Below, one piece after another: positions 53,142 to 64,000 of a stretch of 64,000 bases of DNA (the first letter of the stretch is position 1; every line of letters starts with the position of its first letter). A program made the translations under genes and the position numbers. The DNA lies in contig JAEHOE010000145.1 of NCBI GenBank assembly GCA_016858145.1, forward strand, positions 248,001 through 312,000. Direction: 5' to 3'. The notes beneath the pieces are model-generated. The model saw nothing but the letters and a program-made list of their open reading frames with translations. It had not been told where the DNA came from and made no database searches. Source of the DNA: Edaphochlamys debaryana (lineage: Eukaryota > Chlorophyta > Chlorophyceae > Chlamydomonadales).

Positions 53142-53275
53142 GGAGAGAGATGAGCTGAGCTGCTAGGTACCGCAAGGGTTGAGATGTACTGAGGCTAGGT
53201 TAGGAAGTTCTCGGATGCGTTGCATGGGTAGGTAGGACAGTTGCGAGGACGCAACATTCAGTAGAGGGGGGGTGA

Positions 53276-53652
53276 TGAAGTGAGGCGCGTCGCCGACTCG
53301 GAAATCGTCGGGATGCTTGCACAACCCGACTTGCACAATTCCCAATAGAAGTGATATCGTTGGATAGATCACGAAGAGACGATGACAATGGTGTTCATGG
53401 TAGCGTGCGAAGCGTAGAGACGAAGGAACTCGCGTGCAAGCCTCTAGAGACGCTCGTCCAGTTCATGGGCCCGATGAAGGCAAGTGTACGGCGCAATAGT
53501 CACTTAAATACGCGCTCCGCGCGCCCCAGACGGCATTCCCAACCTATACCCGACTCAATTAGCTCTGTAACGACTAAGATAGAGAAGCCTCGCTCCCGAG
53601 CCCCCTTCGAGTCTCCATCGATCGGCATCGCTCCAGCGACCGCTTCTCTTCA
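53276..53652 (+). repeat. 3' LTR of copy B (377 bp)
   Basis: TG...CA, followed by CGGGC (53653-53657). By eye identical to copy A's 3' LTR. Confidence 0.95.
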
Positions 53653-53677
53653 CGGGCGCAGGTCGGCCGTGGCTTGT

Positions 53678-54479
53678 CCCTTATAGTAGTACTGATACTA
53701 ATGTCATCTGGGCGTACTCTGAAGCCTTTTCCTCCCCGCTCTTGCCCCCCCTCCCCCCCACCCGACCCGTAACTCGTCTCCCGCGTCTCCTTTCCCCCAC
53801 CCGACGTGCACGTGAATGCCTCACCCCGAACCAAACCAACAACGTTTGATGGGCTTGGGCTTGGACGTGTAAGCTGTCAATGCTGCCCCAAGATGTGACG
53901 ACAGGTCGGCCGCGGCTACAGCTCCCCAACACGCGCTATCGCGATGGGCTAGCCAAGTCGAGCGCCATGTCGGTAATAGGACCGAGGCCCGCCGTCACGG
54001 TGGGTCAGTTCCCTCCCCACCCTTCCTACGCCACCCCGCCCCCTGCAAGTGTCCCCGAGCAGCGAAGCTGGAAGCTGGGGGTTTCGGGGGGCAATCGCCC
54101 CCCATTCTGCCAGGGGCTTAGCAAGGGGGTTGACAGGTCCGACGCCCCCCTGTCCTTTGAGGGGGGGTCCGGGGTGTGGAACCCCCCCGGGGAAAGGGCT
54201 CGTCCATCCTTATTTGTCATTTCCCGGGCCGGGGGAAGGGGAGGGGGACCAGGGCGGGGGCTCGACCACCTTTAGACTCGATATTATTACGAGAGGGCGA
54301 GAGAGGGGGCTCCTTAGGCTGGAGGCACGTGGGCTTCGCCGCGGCAGGGGGCTAAGGCCTGGGGAAGGTCGACGCGTCAGATGGGGGCTGGCCGGTAAAG
54401 GGTTCGTGTCGCGTTCAGGAGCTCGCCTATAATACGCTCTACAAGCGTCACACTGCCATACGCCCAAAGCACCTCAACA
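53678..54479. other. intergenic, no gene seen
   Basis: Begins exactly where the 11-kb duplication ends. It has C-rich stretches and a block near 53768 ('gtaactcgtctcccgcgtct') resembling part of the Dualen-like leader (about 18860), which may be a remnant. G-rich and C-rich runs around 54080-54260 form short inverted repeats. No coding or splicing signal was recognised. Confidence 0.45.
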
Positions 54480-56378
54480 TTGCAGCTCTTAGTTGCATCT
54501 CGCGATAGATGGAGCCAACGCCAGGCTAGTTCCGATTTGGAGCATGTCCAGGCTGTGTGGCTTCCCGGCATCGTGGAGCACATTGCGAGGTTCCTGTCTC
54601 GCAACTTTGTAGCATGCACGCTCCGCATCGTGGACAAGACGAGCTCGGCGCAGCTCAGCGGCGTGAGCACGGTCGGGCTGTCGCTACCAGTGTCTCGCTG
54701 GGCTTTCGTGGAGCGCTGGGCGGCGCCTGGTGCCTGCAGGGATCTCGACCTGGCTCAGCCTTGTCGCGGCCAGCGGCGATGTGGAGAATCTCGCCGTCGC
54801 CCTTCAGGCCACCGACTGTGCGCCTTACTACCGGGGCCTCGTGGCCCGCAGCAACCGCTGGCAGCTTGGAATCCTGCAAATTCATCATGCGTCTGCTGCG
54901 GCGTTCACGAGACGTGCGGGCCCTGTGGACGTGCCTCATCAACGCAGCCGCCGAAGGGGGCCACCAGGCTGTCTGCGAGTGGGCCCTCGCCAATGGGGCC
55001 ACGCTGCAGCACACCTGGGTGCCCCTGAAGAATGCCTACGGCGGCGGCCACCTGGAGCTGGCCGCCTGGCTGAAGCAGGCGGGGGCCGGGACTCCTTGGG
55101 ACGAGGACTGGGCACATCTGGCCCTGGTGGTGGCGGCCGAGGGCAGCGACCTCGCAGTCCTCCGGGCCCTGCTGGCGGCACCAGGCGAGGGGCTGGAGGA
55201 GGATTATAACTGGTCCGAGCCTCTCGCCGCCGCCGTCGGCAGCCCCACCCCCGACTGGGAGGCCAAGGCGGAGCTCTTGCTCGCCAACGGCCAGACCTTC
55301 AACCGCAGCTCCGCCCAATACGCCGTCAAGCTGCCCCCGCCACGGCCCTGCAGCGGCTCGAGTGGCTTGCAGCAAGGGGCTGCCCGCCAAGTTGCCTGGA
55401 CCTAACGGACGCGCTGAGAGACGGCGACGTGTCCGTCCTTGCGTGGATGCTGGCTGCTGGCGGGGCCTTCCTCGACGAAATCGGGATTCTGTCGGATCTC
55501 GGTGTGGAGAGGTTCCCTTCTCTGGCGGCAGTTCAGGCGATCATGGCGGCCGGGCAGGTCAGGCCGGTGCATGTGGTCGGGGGCTGCCTCAAGGCCGGCG
55601 CCCGGGGCCTGCCATTGCCATGCCTCGTGGCTGGTGGAGACGCACGGAGCGGGCGTGCTGGGCCCGGCGACGCAGGGCGGGGCTCAGGGGGAGTGGTGGA
55701 GCTTCCACTGGGGGGGCAATGTCGGGGTGCCCAGAGATGATGGCGTTTGCTTTGGAGCACGGAGCGGCGTACGGGATGGAGATCAGCACGTGGAACTGGG
55801 ACAGCGTGGCGTCTTCCGGCTCGGACCTCGGGCTGGAGTGGCTGGCGCAGATGGGGTGCCCGATGCCGGTGGGTGCTTGGCCGCACGCTAGGCGGTGGGT
55901 TCTCGGGGCTGCGGTCTGCGCTTCTGCGGAGGCTTAACCTATCTGGGCTGCGGGCATCTGGCTTTCAAGGCTTACCGTGAGCAATGGGCCGGCCGTCTCC
56001 CGCTCCTCAGCCCAGCCCTCCCGTGCCCTGCCATCGGCCCCGCTCCCTCAGGTTGACGGCGCGCCCTACATCACGGCCGCCACGGACGGTGACGCCCGCA
56101 CGCTGCGGACCCTGCGGCGGCTGGGGCTGCCCTGGGGCCGGACCTCTGACCTGACCGGTGCCTTCGCCAACGCCGTGCGCGAGGGCGCGGACTGGGCCGC
56201 CCTGCGCTGGATGGCGGCCGAGGGCTGCCCCATCAGCTGGGAGGCAGCGGCACTGGCGGAGGAGGCCTGGTGCCCGCCCGGTGCGCACGGGGCTCCCGTG
56301 ACGCTGGCGGAGCTGCGGGCGGCGGCGGCGATGAGGGGCGGCGGGGCTCCCCAGCAGCCCGCTGACGTCCTCGCCTGA
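54480..56378 (+). pseudogene. F-box-like/ankyrin-repeat gene, multiply frameshifted
   Basis: The pieces read like the large volvocine family with an N-terminal F-box-like motif (VWLPGIVEHIARFL, then ACTLRIVDKTSSAQ, about 54560-54650) followed by ankyrin-type repeats (LINAAAEGGHQAVCEWALAN, HLELAAWLKQAGAG, RLEWLAARGCPPSC, EWLAQMGCPMP, and LRWMAAEGCPISWEAAALAE near the end). They lie in different frames, with shifts near 54740, 54815, 55340, 55640 and 55740 where no intron fits. A real-looking intron may remain (donor about 55977, acceptor about 56052), and the last piece stops at 56378. Such proteins usually act as protein-protein interaction adaptors. I read this as a decayed member. Confidence 0.7.
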
Positions 56379-57482
56379 GTAGAGGCTGCGAGGGCAGCCC
56401 AGGAGAGCGGGTAGCTGGGGCGACAAGGCTGTGTTGAGAGCCGCTGTCGGCGGATGGAATCTTGAGATGGAGAAGTGGTGTCACTGCCACTGCTCGTCAG
56501 GCCATTTGCTTTGGACCCCCTAGCGGGTGGTGCTTGCGTGGGCCGGGAGGGCGGCGGGACCAGGTCCCGCACGGAGCGGCCGGCAGCCGCGGCCCTGGAG
56601 GAGCCCCACCTGCTGGTCAGCAGGTGTTGATGAGGTGGCGGGGCGGTGCGGAGAGGGCTGAAGGGGTCTGGCGAGCTGCGAAGCTGAGCGCCCAGCCAAC
56701 TTGGGCCACCGTGAGTGCCAGTGGGCCTGCAGCTGGTCATAGTGGTCGTGTGGAACGTGCTGTGCGTCAAGAAGGATTTTTATCTTGGTAGTCGGCGGGT
56801 TAGTTGCAGAACCGCGCCGCAGACGCTTCTTCGTGCGCAGTCGGAATGCGTGTGGGAGGCGGCGCAGTCGGAATGCGTGGGGTATAGCGCCTCCAAATGT
56901 GGCTTTGTATGACTGATGGTGGTGGTCGTAGTGGAGGTTAGCATGTGCGGATCGGGCGCGACCTGATAGGGCCTGTAAGCACTAGTGCGTGTCGCGGATA
57001 GTCGGCGTGTGCCTGCGTATGACTTGTGGCCGGCCTGATACGTGCGGAGCTCTGCTTCATGGGTGTTTGTTGCGCCATGCATGGCCCCAGTTGTTGTGCG
57101 ACCCGATTGAGGGACGCGGTCCCGCTTTGAGCCATCCATGGTTCAGCACGGGGGGCAGTTGAGCAGTTGAGCATGGGGCGGTCATCGGGGGCATGGCTTG
57201 TGCCGAATGACCGTCACAGGGCTCACAGTGGTCCGCCGTCTGAGTGGGCTGTTGGAGCATGCCTGCCAGGGTGCCTGCTGTCACCATGTCAGGTTGTCAG
57301 GGTCCGACCCCCGTGCCTCCGTCCGGTCGAGTGTGTGGAGGGCCGCAGCCCCAGCCGTACATCTGCCCCGCTCCGCAACGACCGGTGCAGGTCCTTCGTC
57401 TTTTGGCACTCGCACCCCGAGTCTCGCTAGCTCTAGCCTGGCCACACCTGTTTAGCCCATAGCCCAGGGTCCTCACGGGTGT
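56379..57482. other. intergenic, no gene seen
   Basis: No convincing coding frame. A short direct repeat, 'gcgcagtcggaatgcgtg', occurs twice around 56836-56880. The right end abuts the Dualen-like fragment. Confidence 0.45.
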
Positions 57483-58586
57483 CCCCGGACGGTGCGCAGG
57501 AAGGGCCTCGGTGCGATTGTTCTCCAGCCCTCCCCGCCGGCCCTCCTCCGGTTCTCCTTCGCGTCTGCCACGGCGCGTCTCCCTTCACGTTCAGGTCTGT
57601 ATGATGATGCTGGGCGGGTCCGGGACTGTAGCGAGCCGCCGGAGACGCTGCGCGCCCGACCCGCACGCTCAGGTAACCTGCCCCAGGTAACTCGTGGGTG
57701 GGAGGCTTCGGACGGCTTCGGGCGGTTTTAGAAGACTTCGACTTGCCGCCTGGTAAGGTGACACCGCTCTCGGCTCGCAAGAGCAGGGATGCGGGTGGTC
57801 GCCAACCAGTGCACTTGTTGCATTGCTGGCCTTGCTTTTCGCGTAACTCGTCTCCCGTGTCTCCTTTCCTCGCCGGCCCACACGAGCGCAGCGTGCCAGG
57901 ACCCACGTTACCCCCCCCCCCCTCGCCGGCCCCCGCCCGGCTGCCCCGTCCCCCGCCCCGCATGCCGTATTAATACGGCAGCGAGATGCCGTATCCTTAT
58001 TATTACGGGGACCAATACGTATCGGCAACCCTGGAGTTACCCCTCAAAACGGGATTCCTGGCAACTGCAGCCACCACCAGCCGTCCCTCAGCCCGCCGCC
58101 GCCCTGGCTTGCGGGTGGTAGGTGCCGCGCGGTGCCGCGGTCTCCTCTACGCCCGCTCCCTCTGAAGTAGGGTTGACGTAGTAGATACTAGTATCTAGTA
58201 CTCGATGTACTAGATACTAGTCGTTTGTTCGACTTAGATAGGCCCCGCTACGAGGAGAAAGGTGGTCAGGACTTGGTCTTTTCGAGTGAAACCGGGTTTA
58301 TTCTGTAGCTTTTTGCGCCCTCTTTTTAGATGTCATATGGCCCATTTGTTTGAGAGGGTGTGCACCACGCCCGTAATGGGCGCTGCTCCCTAGGGGCCAG
58401 GGACCCTGGGCGGGCCCTCAGGCACCCCAACTGGCGGTCCGGAGCCAAGCGTGCCATCGTGCTCTGCGCTGCATTGCGCTTTGCTTTAACCCCAACTGCA
58501 ACACAGCTGGCCGTCCGTCACCCCCAAGCATCCTGGCCTTTCCGCAAGTCCAGCAGGCGCACGCATCACAGCGCGCGCCCCGCCAC
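57483..58586 (+). mobile_element. 5' fragment of the Dualen-like element
   Basis: Nearly identical to 18497-19602: the same leader, the 16-bp palindrome, the 15-bp hairpin (58187-58221) and the first 75 or so codons of the long frame. The C-run near 57910 has 12 C against 14. The match stops abruptly inside the Pro/Ala-rich N terminus, before the endonuclease, and is followed by unrelated DNA. Non-LTR copies are normally cut at their 5' end, so loss of the 3' part points to recombination or template switching. Confidence 0.92.
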
Positions 58587-58834
58587 CCCGCCAGCGTCCT
58601 CTCCGCGCTTTCATGAGCTGTGCCGCCAGCCCCCTCTCCAGCCTTTCACAGCGCCGCCGCCAGGTCCACCACCCCAACCCGGCACTTGGGCCCGCACCGG
58701 GCCTATGTGCATCGCGGGCTCTATAGAGAGAGAGATGTTACAGGACACACCGAGGAGCACCAAGGACTCAAACACCACTGGGCACTGGTTCCAAAAGGAA
58801 CCTACGTCCAGTGAAGCCAAAGACTTAACGAATC
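58587..58834. other. single-copy spacer before the tandem array
   Basis: 248 bp between the Dualen-like fragment and the first 1,902-bp unit, with a short GA run ('ctatagagagagagatg', about 58720). No match to the array or to the rest of the element was noticed. Confidence 0.5.
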
Positions 58835-61800
58835 TCACTCCGGCAACTATGTCCCTACGTTGCACCCCACCCTGTGCGGACCACGGGGAATCCACTTGCA
58901 GCTGATGCCGCCCCGACCTGGCCCGGTAATCCGACTCAGGACGCATTGCCCCAGCACGGCATGTGGGTTATTCTGTGGCTCAGCCCCAGGGCGTACCCCT
59001 GCCTAGCAACAGCCAGCCATGCCCCGGGGGCGCCCGCGTCCCACAAGCGCAACCCGCTCGGCAGCTTGGAGATGGCGCGCGAATCAACGGCCCCCGGAAT
59101 CAAGCAGCTAGGCTATAGATGTCATGAGATGCGGCACTGGTCTCTTCCAGGAAAGGCTGTAGGCGTGCGCTCTGCCCTCGAGTTGGTGGGGGGCACAAAC
59201 AGCACTTGCATGCAACCCCAGCTGGGCGGCGAGGTCGCTGCCCAGCCTGCCGGGCGAGTCAAGATGAACTCTCTGCTGCGCTCAGGTATTGACCGAGAGC
59301 TCAAGCTGCTGGCGCGGGCTGGGGCGAAGGCCCGCCCGATGAGGTCAAAAGCCAGGGTCCCGTACCCACGCTTGCTGAGCCCCCCTTTTGCACAGCTCGA
59401 TACACCGTATCTTCCTCTACCATAATGTCGTGGCGCTGGACGGTGCGAGCAAACATTCTCATGGCCGCTCGCGCTTGCGCTAGGTAGCACGCGGATGGGC
59501 GGGACAGGGCGCGTTACATAGCCATTGTCAAGTAGTTGGGCCCTAGGGCGGTGGGGGGTGGGGAGGCCGTAGGGACTTTCTGCCCTAAGTGAAGGAGATT
59601 ATTGGGTGCAATCGGGCACTTTCCCTGGTCGCTATCATCATGGGAATGCCTGTGCCAGGCGTCCTGTTCTGTTTTCTACAAACCTTGGTTCCTGACCTTT
59701 CAACCACCAACCGCCCAACCGTCAACCGCCAGCTGGTGCACGACTTCCGCCCATTGGAAATCCCCACGTCCTTCCACTTCACCCCCGCTTCCCTTTGATC
59801 CCGCCACCTGAGCGCCATGAGATACCAGCCTCCCTGGCCCCCTCACACTCAGAAGTACTCAGTCAAGGCTTTCAGCAGCGCCACAGTGCGCAGGCTTCAG
59901 GCAGCCAGGCTAGATGCGGAAGGCATTGGTCCCTTCCGCGCCCGTCACACGTGAGGGCGCCTGGCCCTAGTGTGGGCGTTTACTAGCTGATCAGCACAGC
60001 AAGGCTGTGGCCGGCGAGCTTCAAGTTAATACACCCTACCTGCTGTATTCGTTACCTGCGGCTGGGCGTACAAGTCCTTCCGCCTGGGGTGAATTCGACG
60101 GTGCATCGCCAGGTGGACACTGCCGAATGGACCGCAGTGACAGGCAAGGCCGCGATGGAGGCTCGCCCCTCAGAGCCCGACCTGAGCCTGCGACATGGGT
60201 GAGAGCTATGTATACTGTGTTCGGATTAGGCGCAGTTGAGGTCAAGGGCAGGCCACAGGGGTTCGGGGGGACAACTCAATTGTGGAGGGGGCAGGGGTCT
60301 GGTTCGTGCCAGGCCGTGTCGGGGGCCGAACTGTCATCCCGCACGGTGCACGTCGATTACAATAGAAGCAGGAATACCCTGCTAAGCGCCGATGTAGTTG
60401 ACTGTAGTCGCGGCTCGGGCCCTGTCACATTCAGCATGTCTCGTGTCCGATACTCGCGACGCAACGTTTCGCGGCCGTACAGGCGACCCCTCCAGAACTG
60501 CTCCATCACCAGCACTGTATACATCGCGGCCAGAGCGGTGACGGACCACGCAGGGTAAAGTGTGAAACCCGGCGCGGCATGTCGGGGGTCTCGCCATGTT
60601 GGCACGACGCGAACAAGCACCGTCAGCTCCCGAGGATGGTCGCGATGCCCTGTGGCCAAGGGGTCTCGTGTTGTGGCAACAGGGGCTTTGCAGGCTTTGA
60701 AGCCGGGCGGGCCAGGGGACCGATGGTCTGAATCCTTCACTCCGGCAACTATGTCCCTACGTTGCACCCCACCCTGTGCGGACCACGGGGAATCCACTTG
60801 CAGCTGATGCCGCCCCGACCTGGCCCGGTAATCCGACTCAGGACGCATTGCCCCAGCACGGCATGTGGGTTATTCTGTGGCTCAGCCCCAGGGCGTACCC
60901 CTGCCTAGCAACAGCCAGCCATGCCCCGGGGGCGCCCGCGTCCCACAAGCGCAACCCGCTCGGCAGCTTGGAGATGGCGCGCGAATCAACGGCCCCCGGA
61001 ATCAAGCAGCTAGGCTATAGATGTCATGAGATGCGGCACTGGTCTCTTCCAGGAAAGGCTGTAGGCGTGCGCTCTGCCCTCGAGTTGGTGGGGGGCACAA
61101 ACAGCACTTGCATGCAACCCCAGCTGGGCGGCGAGGTCGCTGCCCAGCCTGCCGGGCGAGTCAAGATGAACTCTCTGCTGCGCTCAGGTATTGACCGAGA
61201 GCTCAAGCTGCTGGCGCGGGCTGGGGCGAAGGCCCGCCCGATGAGGTCAAAAGCCAGGGTCCCGTACCCACGCTTGCTGAGCCCCCCTTTTGCACAGCTC
61301 GATACACCGTATCTTCCTCTACCATAATGTCGTGGCGCTGGACGGTGCGAGCAAACATTCTCATGGCCGCTCGCGCTTGCGCTAGGTAGCACGCGGATGG
61401 GCGGGACAGGGCGCGTTACATAGCCATTGTCAAGTAGTTGGGCCCTAGGGCGGTGGGGGGTGGGGAGGCCGTAGGGACTTTCTGCCCTAAGTGAAGGAGA
61501 TTATTGGGTGCAATCGGGCACTTTCCCTGGTCGCTATCATCATGGGAATGCCTGTGCCAGGCGTCCTGTTCTGTTTTCTACAAACCTTGGTTCCTGACCT
61601 TTCAACCACCAACCGCCCAACCGTCAACCGCCAGCTGGTGCACGACTTCCGCCCATTGGAAATCCCCACGTCCTTCCACTTCACCCCCGCTTCCCTTTGA
61701 TCCCGCCACCTGAGCGCCATGAGATACCAGCCTCCCTGGCCCCCTCACACTCAGAAGTACTCAGTCAAGGCTTTCAGCAGCGCCACAGTGCGCAGGCTTC

Positions 61801-64000
61801 AGGCAGCCAGGCTAGATGCGGAAGGCATTGGTCCCTTCCGCGCCCGTCACACGTGAGGGCGCCTGGCCCTAGTGTGGGCGTTTACTAGCTGATCAGCACA
61901 GCAAGGCTGTGGCCGGCGAGCTTCAAGTTAATACACCCTACCTGCTGTATTCGTTACCTGCGGCTGGGCGTACAAGTCCTTCCGCCTGGGGTGAATTCGA
62001 CGGTGCATCGCCAGGTGGACACTGCCGAATGGACCGCAGTGACAGGCAAGGCCGCGATGGAGGCTCGCCCCTCAGAGCCCGACCTGAGCCTGCGACATGG
62101 GTGAGAGCTATGTATACTGTGTTCGGATTAGGCGCAGTTGAGGTCAAGGGCAGGCCACAGGGGTTCGGGGGGACAACTCAATTGTGGAGGGGGCAGGGGT
62201 CTGGTTCGTGCCAGGCCGTGTCGGGGGCCGAACTGTCATCCCGCACGGTGCACGTCGATTACAATAGAAGCAGGAATACCCTGCTAAGCGCCGATGTAGT
62301 TGACTGTAGTCGCGGCTCGGGCCCTGTCACATTCAGCATGTCTCGTGTCCGATACTCGCGACGCAACGTTTCGCGGCCGTACAGGCGACCCCTCCAGAAC
62401 TGCTCCATCACCAGCACTGTATACATCGCGGCCAGAGCGGTGACGGACCACGCAGGGTAAAGTGTGAAACCCGGCGCGGCATGTCGGGGGTCTCGCCATG
62501 TTGGCACGACGCGAACAAGCACCGTCAGCTCCCGAGGATGGTCGCGATGCCCTGTGGCCAAGGGGTCTCGTGTTGTGGCAACAGGGGCTTTGCAGGCTTC
62601 GAAGCCGGGCGGGCCAGGGGACCGATGGTCTGAATCCTTCACTCCGGCAACTATGTCCCTACGTTGCACCCCACCCTGTGCGGACCACGGGGAATCCACT
62701 TGCAGCTGATGCCGCCCCGACCTGGCCCGGTAATCCGACTCAGGACGCATTGCCCCAGCACGGCATGTGGGTTATTCTGTGGCTCAGCCCCAGGGCGTAC
62801 CCCTGCCTAGCAACAGCCAGCCATGCCCCGGGGGCGCCCGCGTCCCACAAGCGCAACCCGCTCGGCAGCTTGGAGATGGCGCGCGAATCAACGGCCCCCG
62901 GAATCAAGCAGCTAGGCTATAGATGTCATGAGATGCGGCACTGGTCTCTTCCAGGAAAGGCTGTAGGCGTGCGCTCTGCCCTCGAGTTGGTGGGGGGCAC
63001 AAACAGCACTTGCATGCAACCCCAGCTGGGCGGCGAGGTCGCTGCCCAGCCTGCCGGGCGAGTCAAGATGAACTCTCTGCTGCGCTCAGGTATTGACCGA
63101 GAGCTCAAGCTGCTGGCGCGGGCTGGGGCGAAGGCCCGCCCGATGAGGTCAAAAGCCAGGGTCCCGTACCCACGCTTGCTGAGCCCCCCTTTTGCACAGC
63201 TCGATACACCGTATCTTCCTCTACCATAATGTCGTGGCGCTGGACGGTGCGAGCAAACATTCTCATGGCCGCTCGCGCTTGCGCTAGGTAGCACGCGGAT
63301 GGGCGGGACAGGGCGCGTTACATAGCCATTGTCAAGTAGTTGGGCCCTAGGGCGGTGGGGGGTGGGGAGGCCGTAGGGACTTTCTGCCCTAAGTGAAGGA
63401 GATTATTGGGTGCAATCGGGCACTTTCCCTGGTCGCTATCATCATGGGAATGCCTGTGCCAGGCGTCCTGTTCTGTTTTCTACAAACCTTGGTTCCTGAC
63501 CTTTCAACCACCAACCGCCCAACCGTCAACCGCCAGCTGGTGCACGACTTCCGCCCATTGGAAATCCCCACGTCCTTCCACTTCACCCCCGCTTCCCTTT
63601 GATCCCGCCACCTGAGCGCCATGAGATACCAGCCTCCCTGGCCCCCTCACACTCAGAAGTACTCAGTCAAGGCTTTCAGCAGCGCCACAGTGCGCAGGCT
63701 TCAGGCAGCCAGGCTAGATGCGGAAGGCATTGGTCCCTTCCGCGCCCGTCACACGTGAGGGCGCCTGGCCCTAGTGTGGGCGTTTACTAGCTGATCAGCA
63801 CAGCAAGGCTGTGGCCGGCGAGCTTCAAGTTAATACACCCTACCTGCTGTATTCGTTACCTGCGGCTGGGCGTACAAGTCCTTCCGCCTGGGGTGAATTC
63901 GACGGTGCATCGCCAGGTGGACACTGCCGAATGGACCGCAGTGACAGGCAAGGCCGCGATGGAGGCTCGCCCCTCAGAGCCCGACCTGAGCCTGCGACAT
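58835..64000 (+). repeat. 1,902-bp tandem repeat array, 2.7 units in window
   Basis: Units at 58835-60736, 60737-62638 and 62639-64000 (cut by the window end). The period is exactly 1,902 bp and I noticed only one difference between units 1 and 2 ('gctttgaagc' against 'gcttcgaagc', 60698 and 62600). Each unit has two 183-codon frames, one starting ATG (58874) and one GTG (60007), plus frames on the other strand. None shows a domain or convincing codon pattern, so I treat the array as a satellite-like or recently amplified locus. A TATA-like 'gctatgtatactgtg' lies at about 60206 in unit 1. Confidence 0.95.

Larger units (their letters stand above)
46837..53652 (+). mobile_element. Ty3/gypsy chromovirus, copy B
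   Basis: Same structure as copy A with 377-bp LTRs at 46837-47213 and 53276-53652, flanked by the same CGGGC duplication (46832-46836, 53653-53657). gag is broken by an extra C in a C7 run (48182-48188; C6 in copy A). pol has the shared break at about 51489 but an intact integrase frame. By eye its LTRs differ at four sites. Confidence 0.95.
42815..53677 (+). repeat. 11,018-bp tandem duplication, unit 2
   Basis: Second unit, with membrane-gene copy 3 and retrotransposon B. It ends at 'gccgtggcttgt' (about 53677), exactly where unit 1 joins unit 2, and then passes into unrelated DNA starting 'cccttatagtag'. It is slightly shorter than unit 1 because an extra copy of the LTR end (about 42726-42814) is present only at the unit 1/2 junction. 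Confidence 0.9.

Noticed and set aside
58874..59425. 183-codon frame in each 1,902-bp unit, and a second 183-codon frame at 60007-60558
   Set aside because: No domain, no supporting splice or poly(A) signals; the second starts with GTG. Identity between units reflects array homogeneity, not selection on protein.

Overview
The window is nuclear DNA of a green alga, most likely of the Chlamydomonas/Volvox group (Chlamydomonadales). The grounds are high GC content, genes split by short GT-AG introns, TGTAA motifs where poly(A) signals belong, Ala/Gly/Pro-rich proteins, a Dualen/RandI-type retrotransposon carrying two endonucleases, chromodomain Ty3/gypsy elements, and a decayed F-box-like/ankyrin gene. 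No bacterial operons, tRNA, rRNA or CRISPR arrays were seen.

Layout. 1-6083: gene-poor DNA with a diverged 0.8-kb direct repeat, a second tandem duplication, a 16-bp minisatellite, and a decayed copy of the 5' end of the next gene. 6084-12540: an eight- or nine-exon host gene for an Ala-rich protein of about 1,890 residues that I cannot assign. 12541-18496: its probable 3' UTR, then intergenic DNA with several minisatellites. 18497-27857: a nearly complete Dualen-like non-LTR element (APE endonuclease, RT, proline-rich linker, RNase H, zinc knuckle, restriction-like endonuclease) with one +1 frameshift near its end.

27858-53677: a nested block. A gene for a polytopic membrane protein (about 14 hydrophobic segments, phase-1 introns, an 8-nt micro-exon) is present once apparently intact (copy 1) and twice as pseudogenes (copies 2 and 3). 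Each pseudogene is followed by a 6.8-kb Ty3/gypsy chromovirus with 377-bp LTRs. Pseudogene plus retrotransposon form an 11,018-bp tandem duplication: both retroelements have the same CGGGC target-site duplication and share the same pol lesion, so the second copy arose by DNA duplication and not by a new insertion. The gag-pol junction of both carries a textbook -1 frameshift signal.

53678-64000: intergenic DNA, an F-box-like/ankyrin pseudogene with several frameshifts (54480-56378), a 1.1-kb 5' fragment of the same Dualen element (57483-58586), and a nearly identical 1,902-bp tandem repeat that runs off the window end. Only the 6084-12540 gene and membrane-protein copy 1 look like candidate functional host genes; the rest is mobile, duplicated or decayed.
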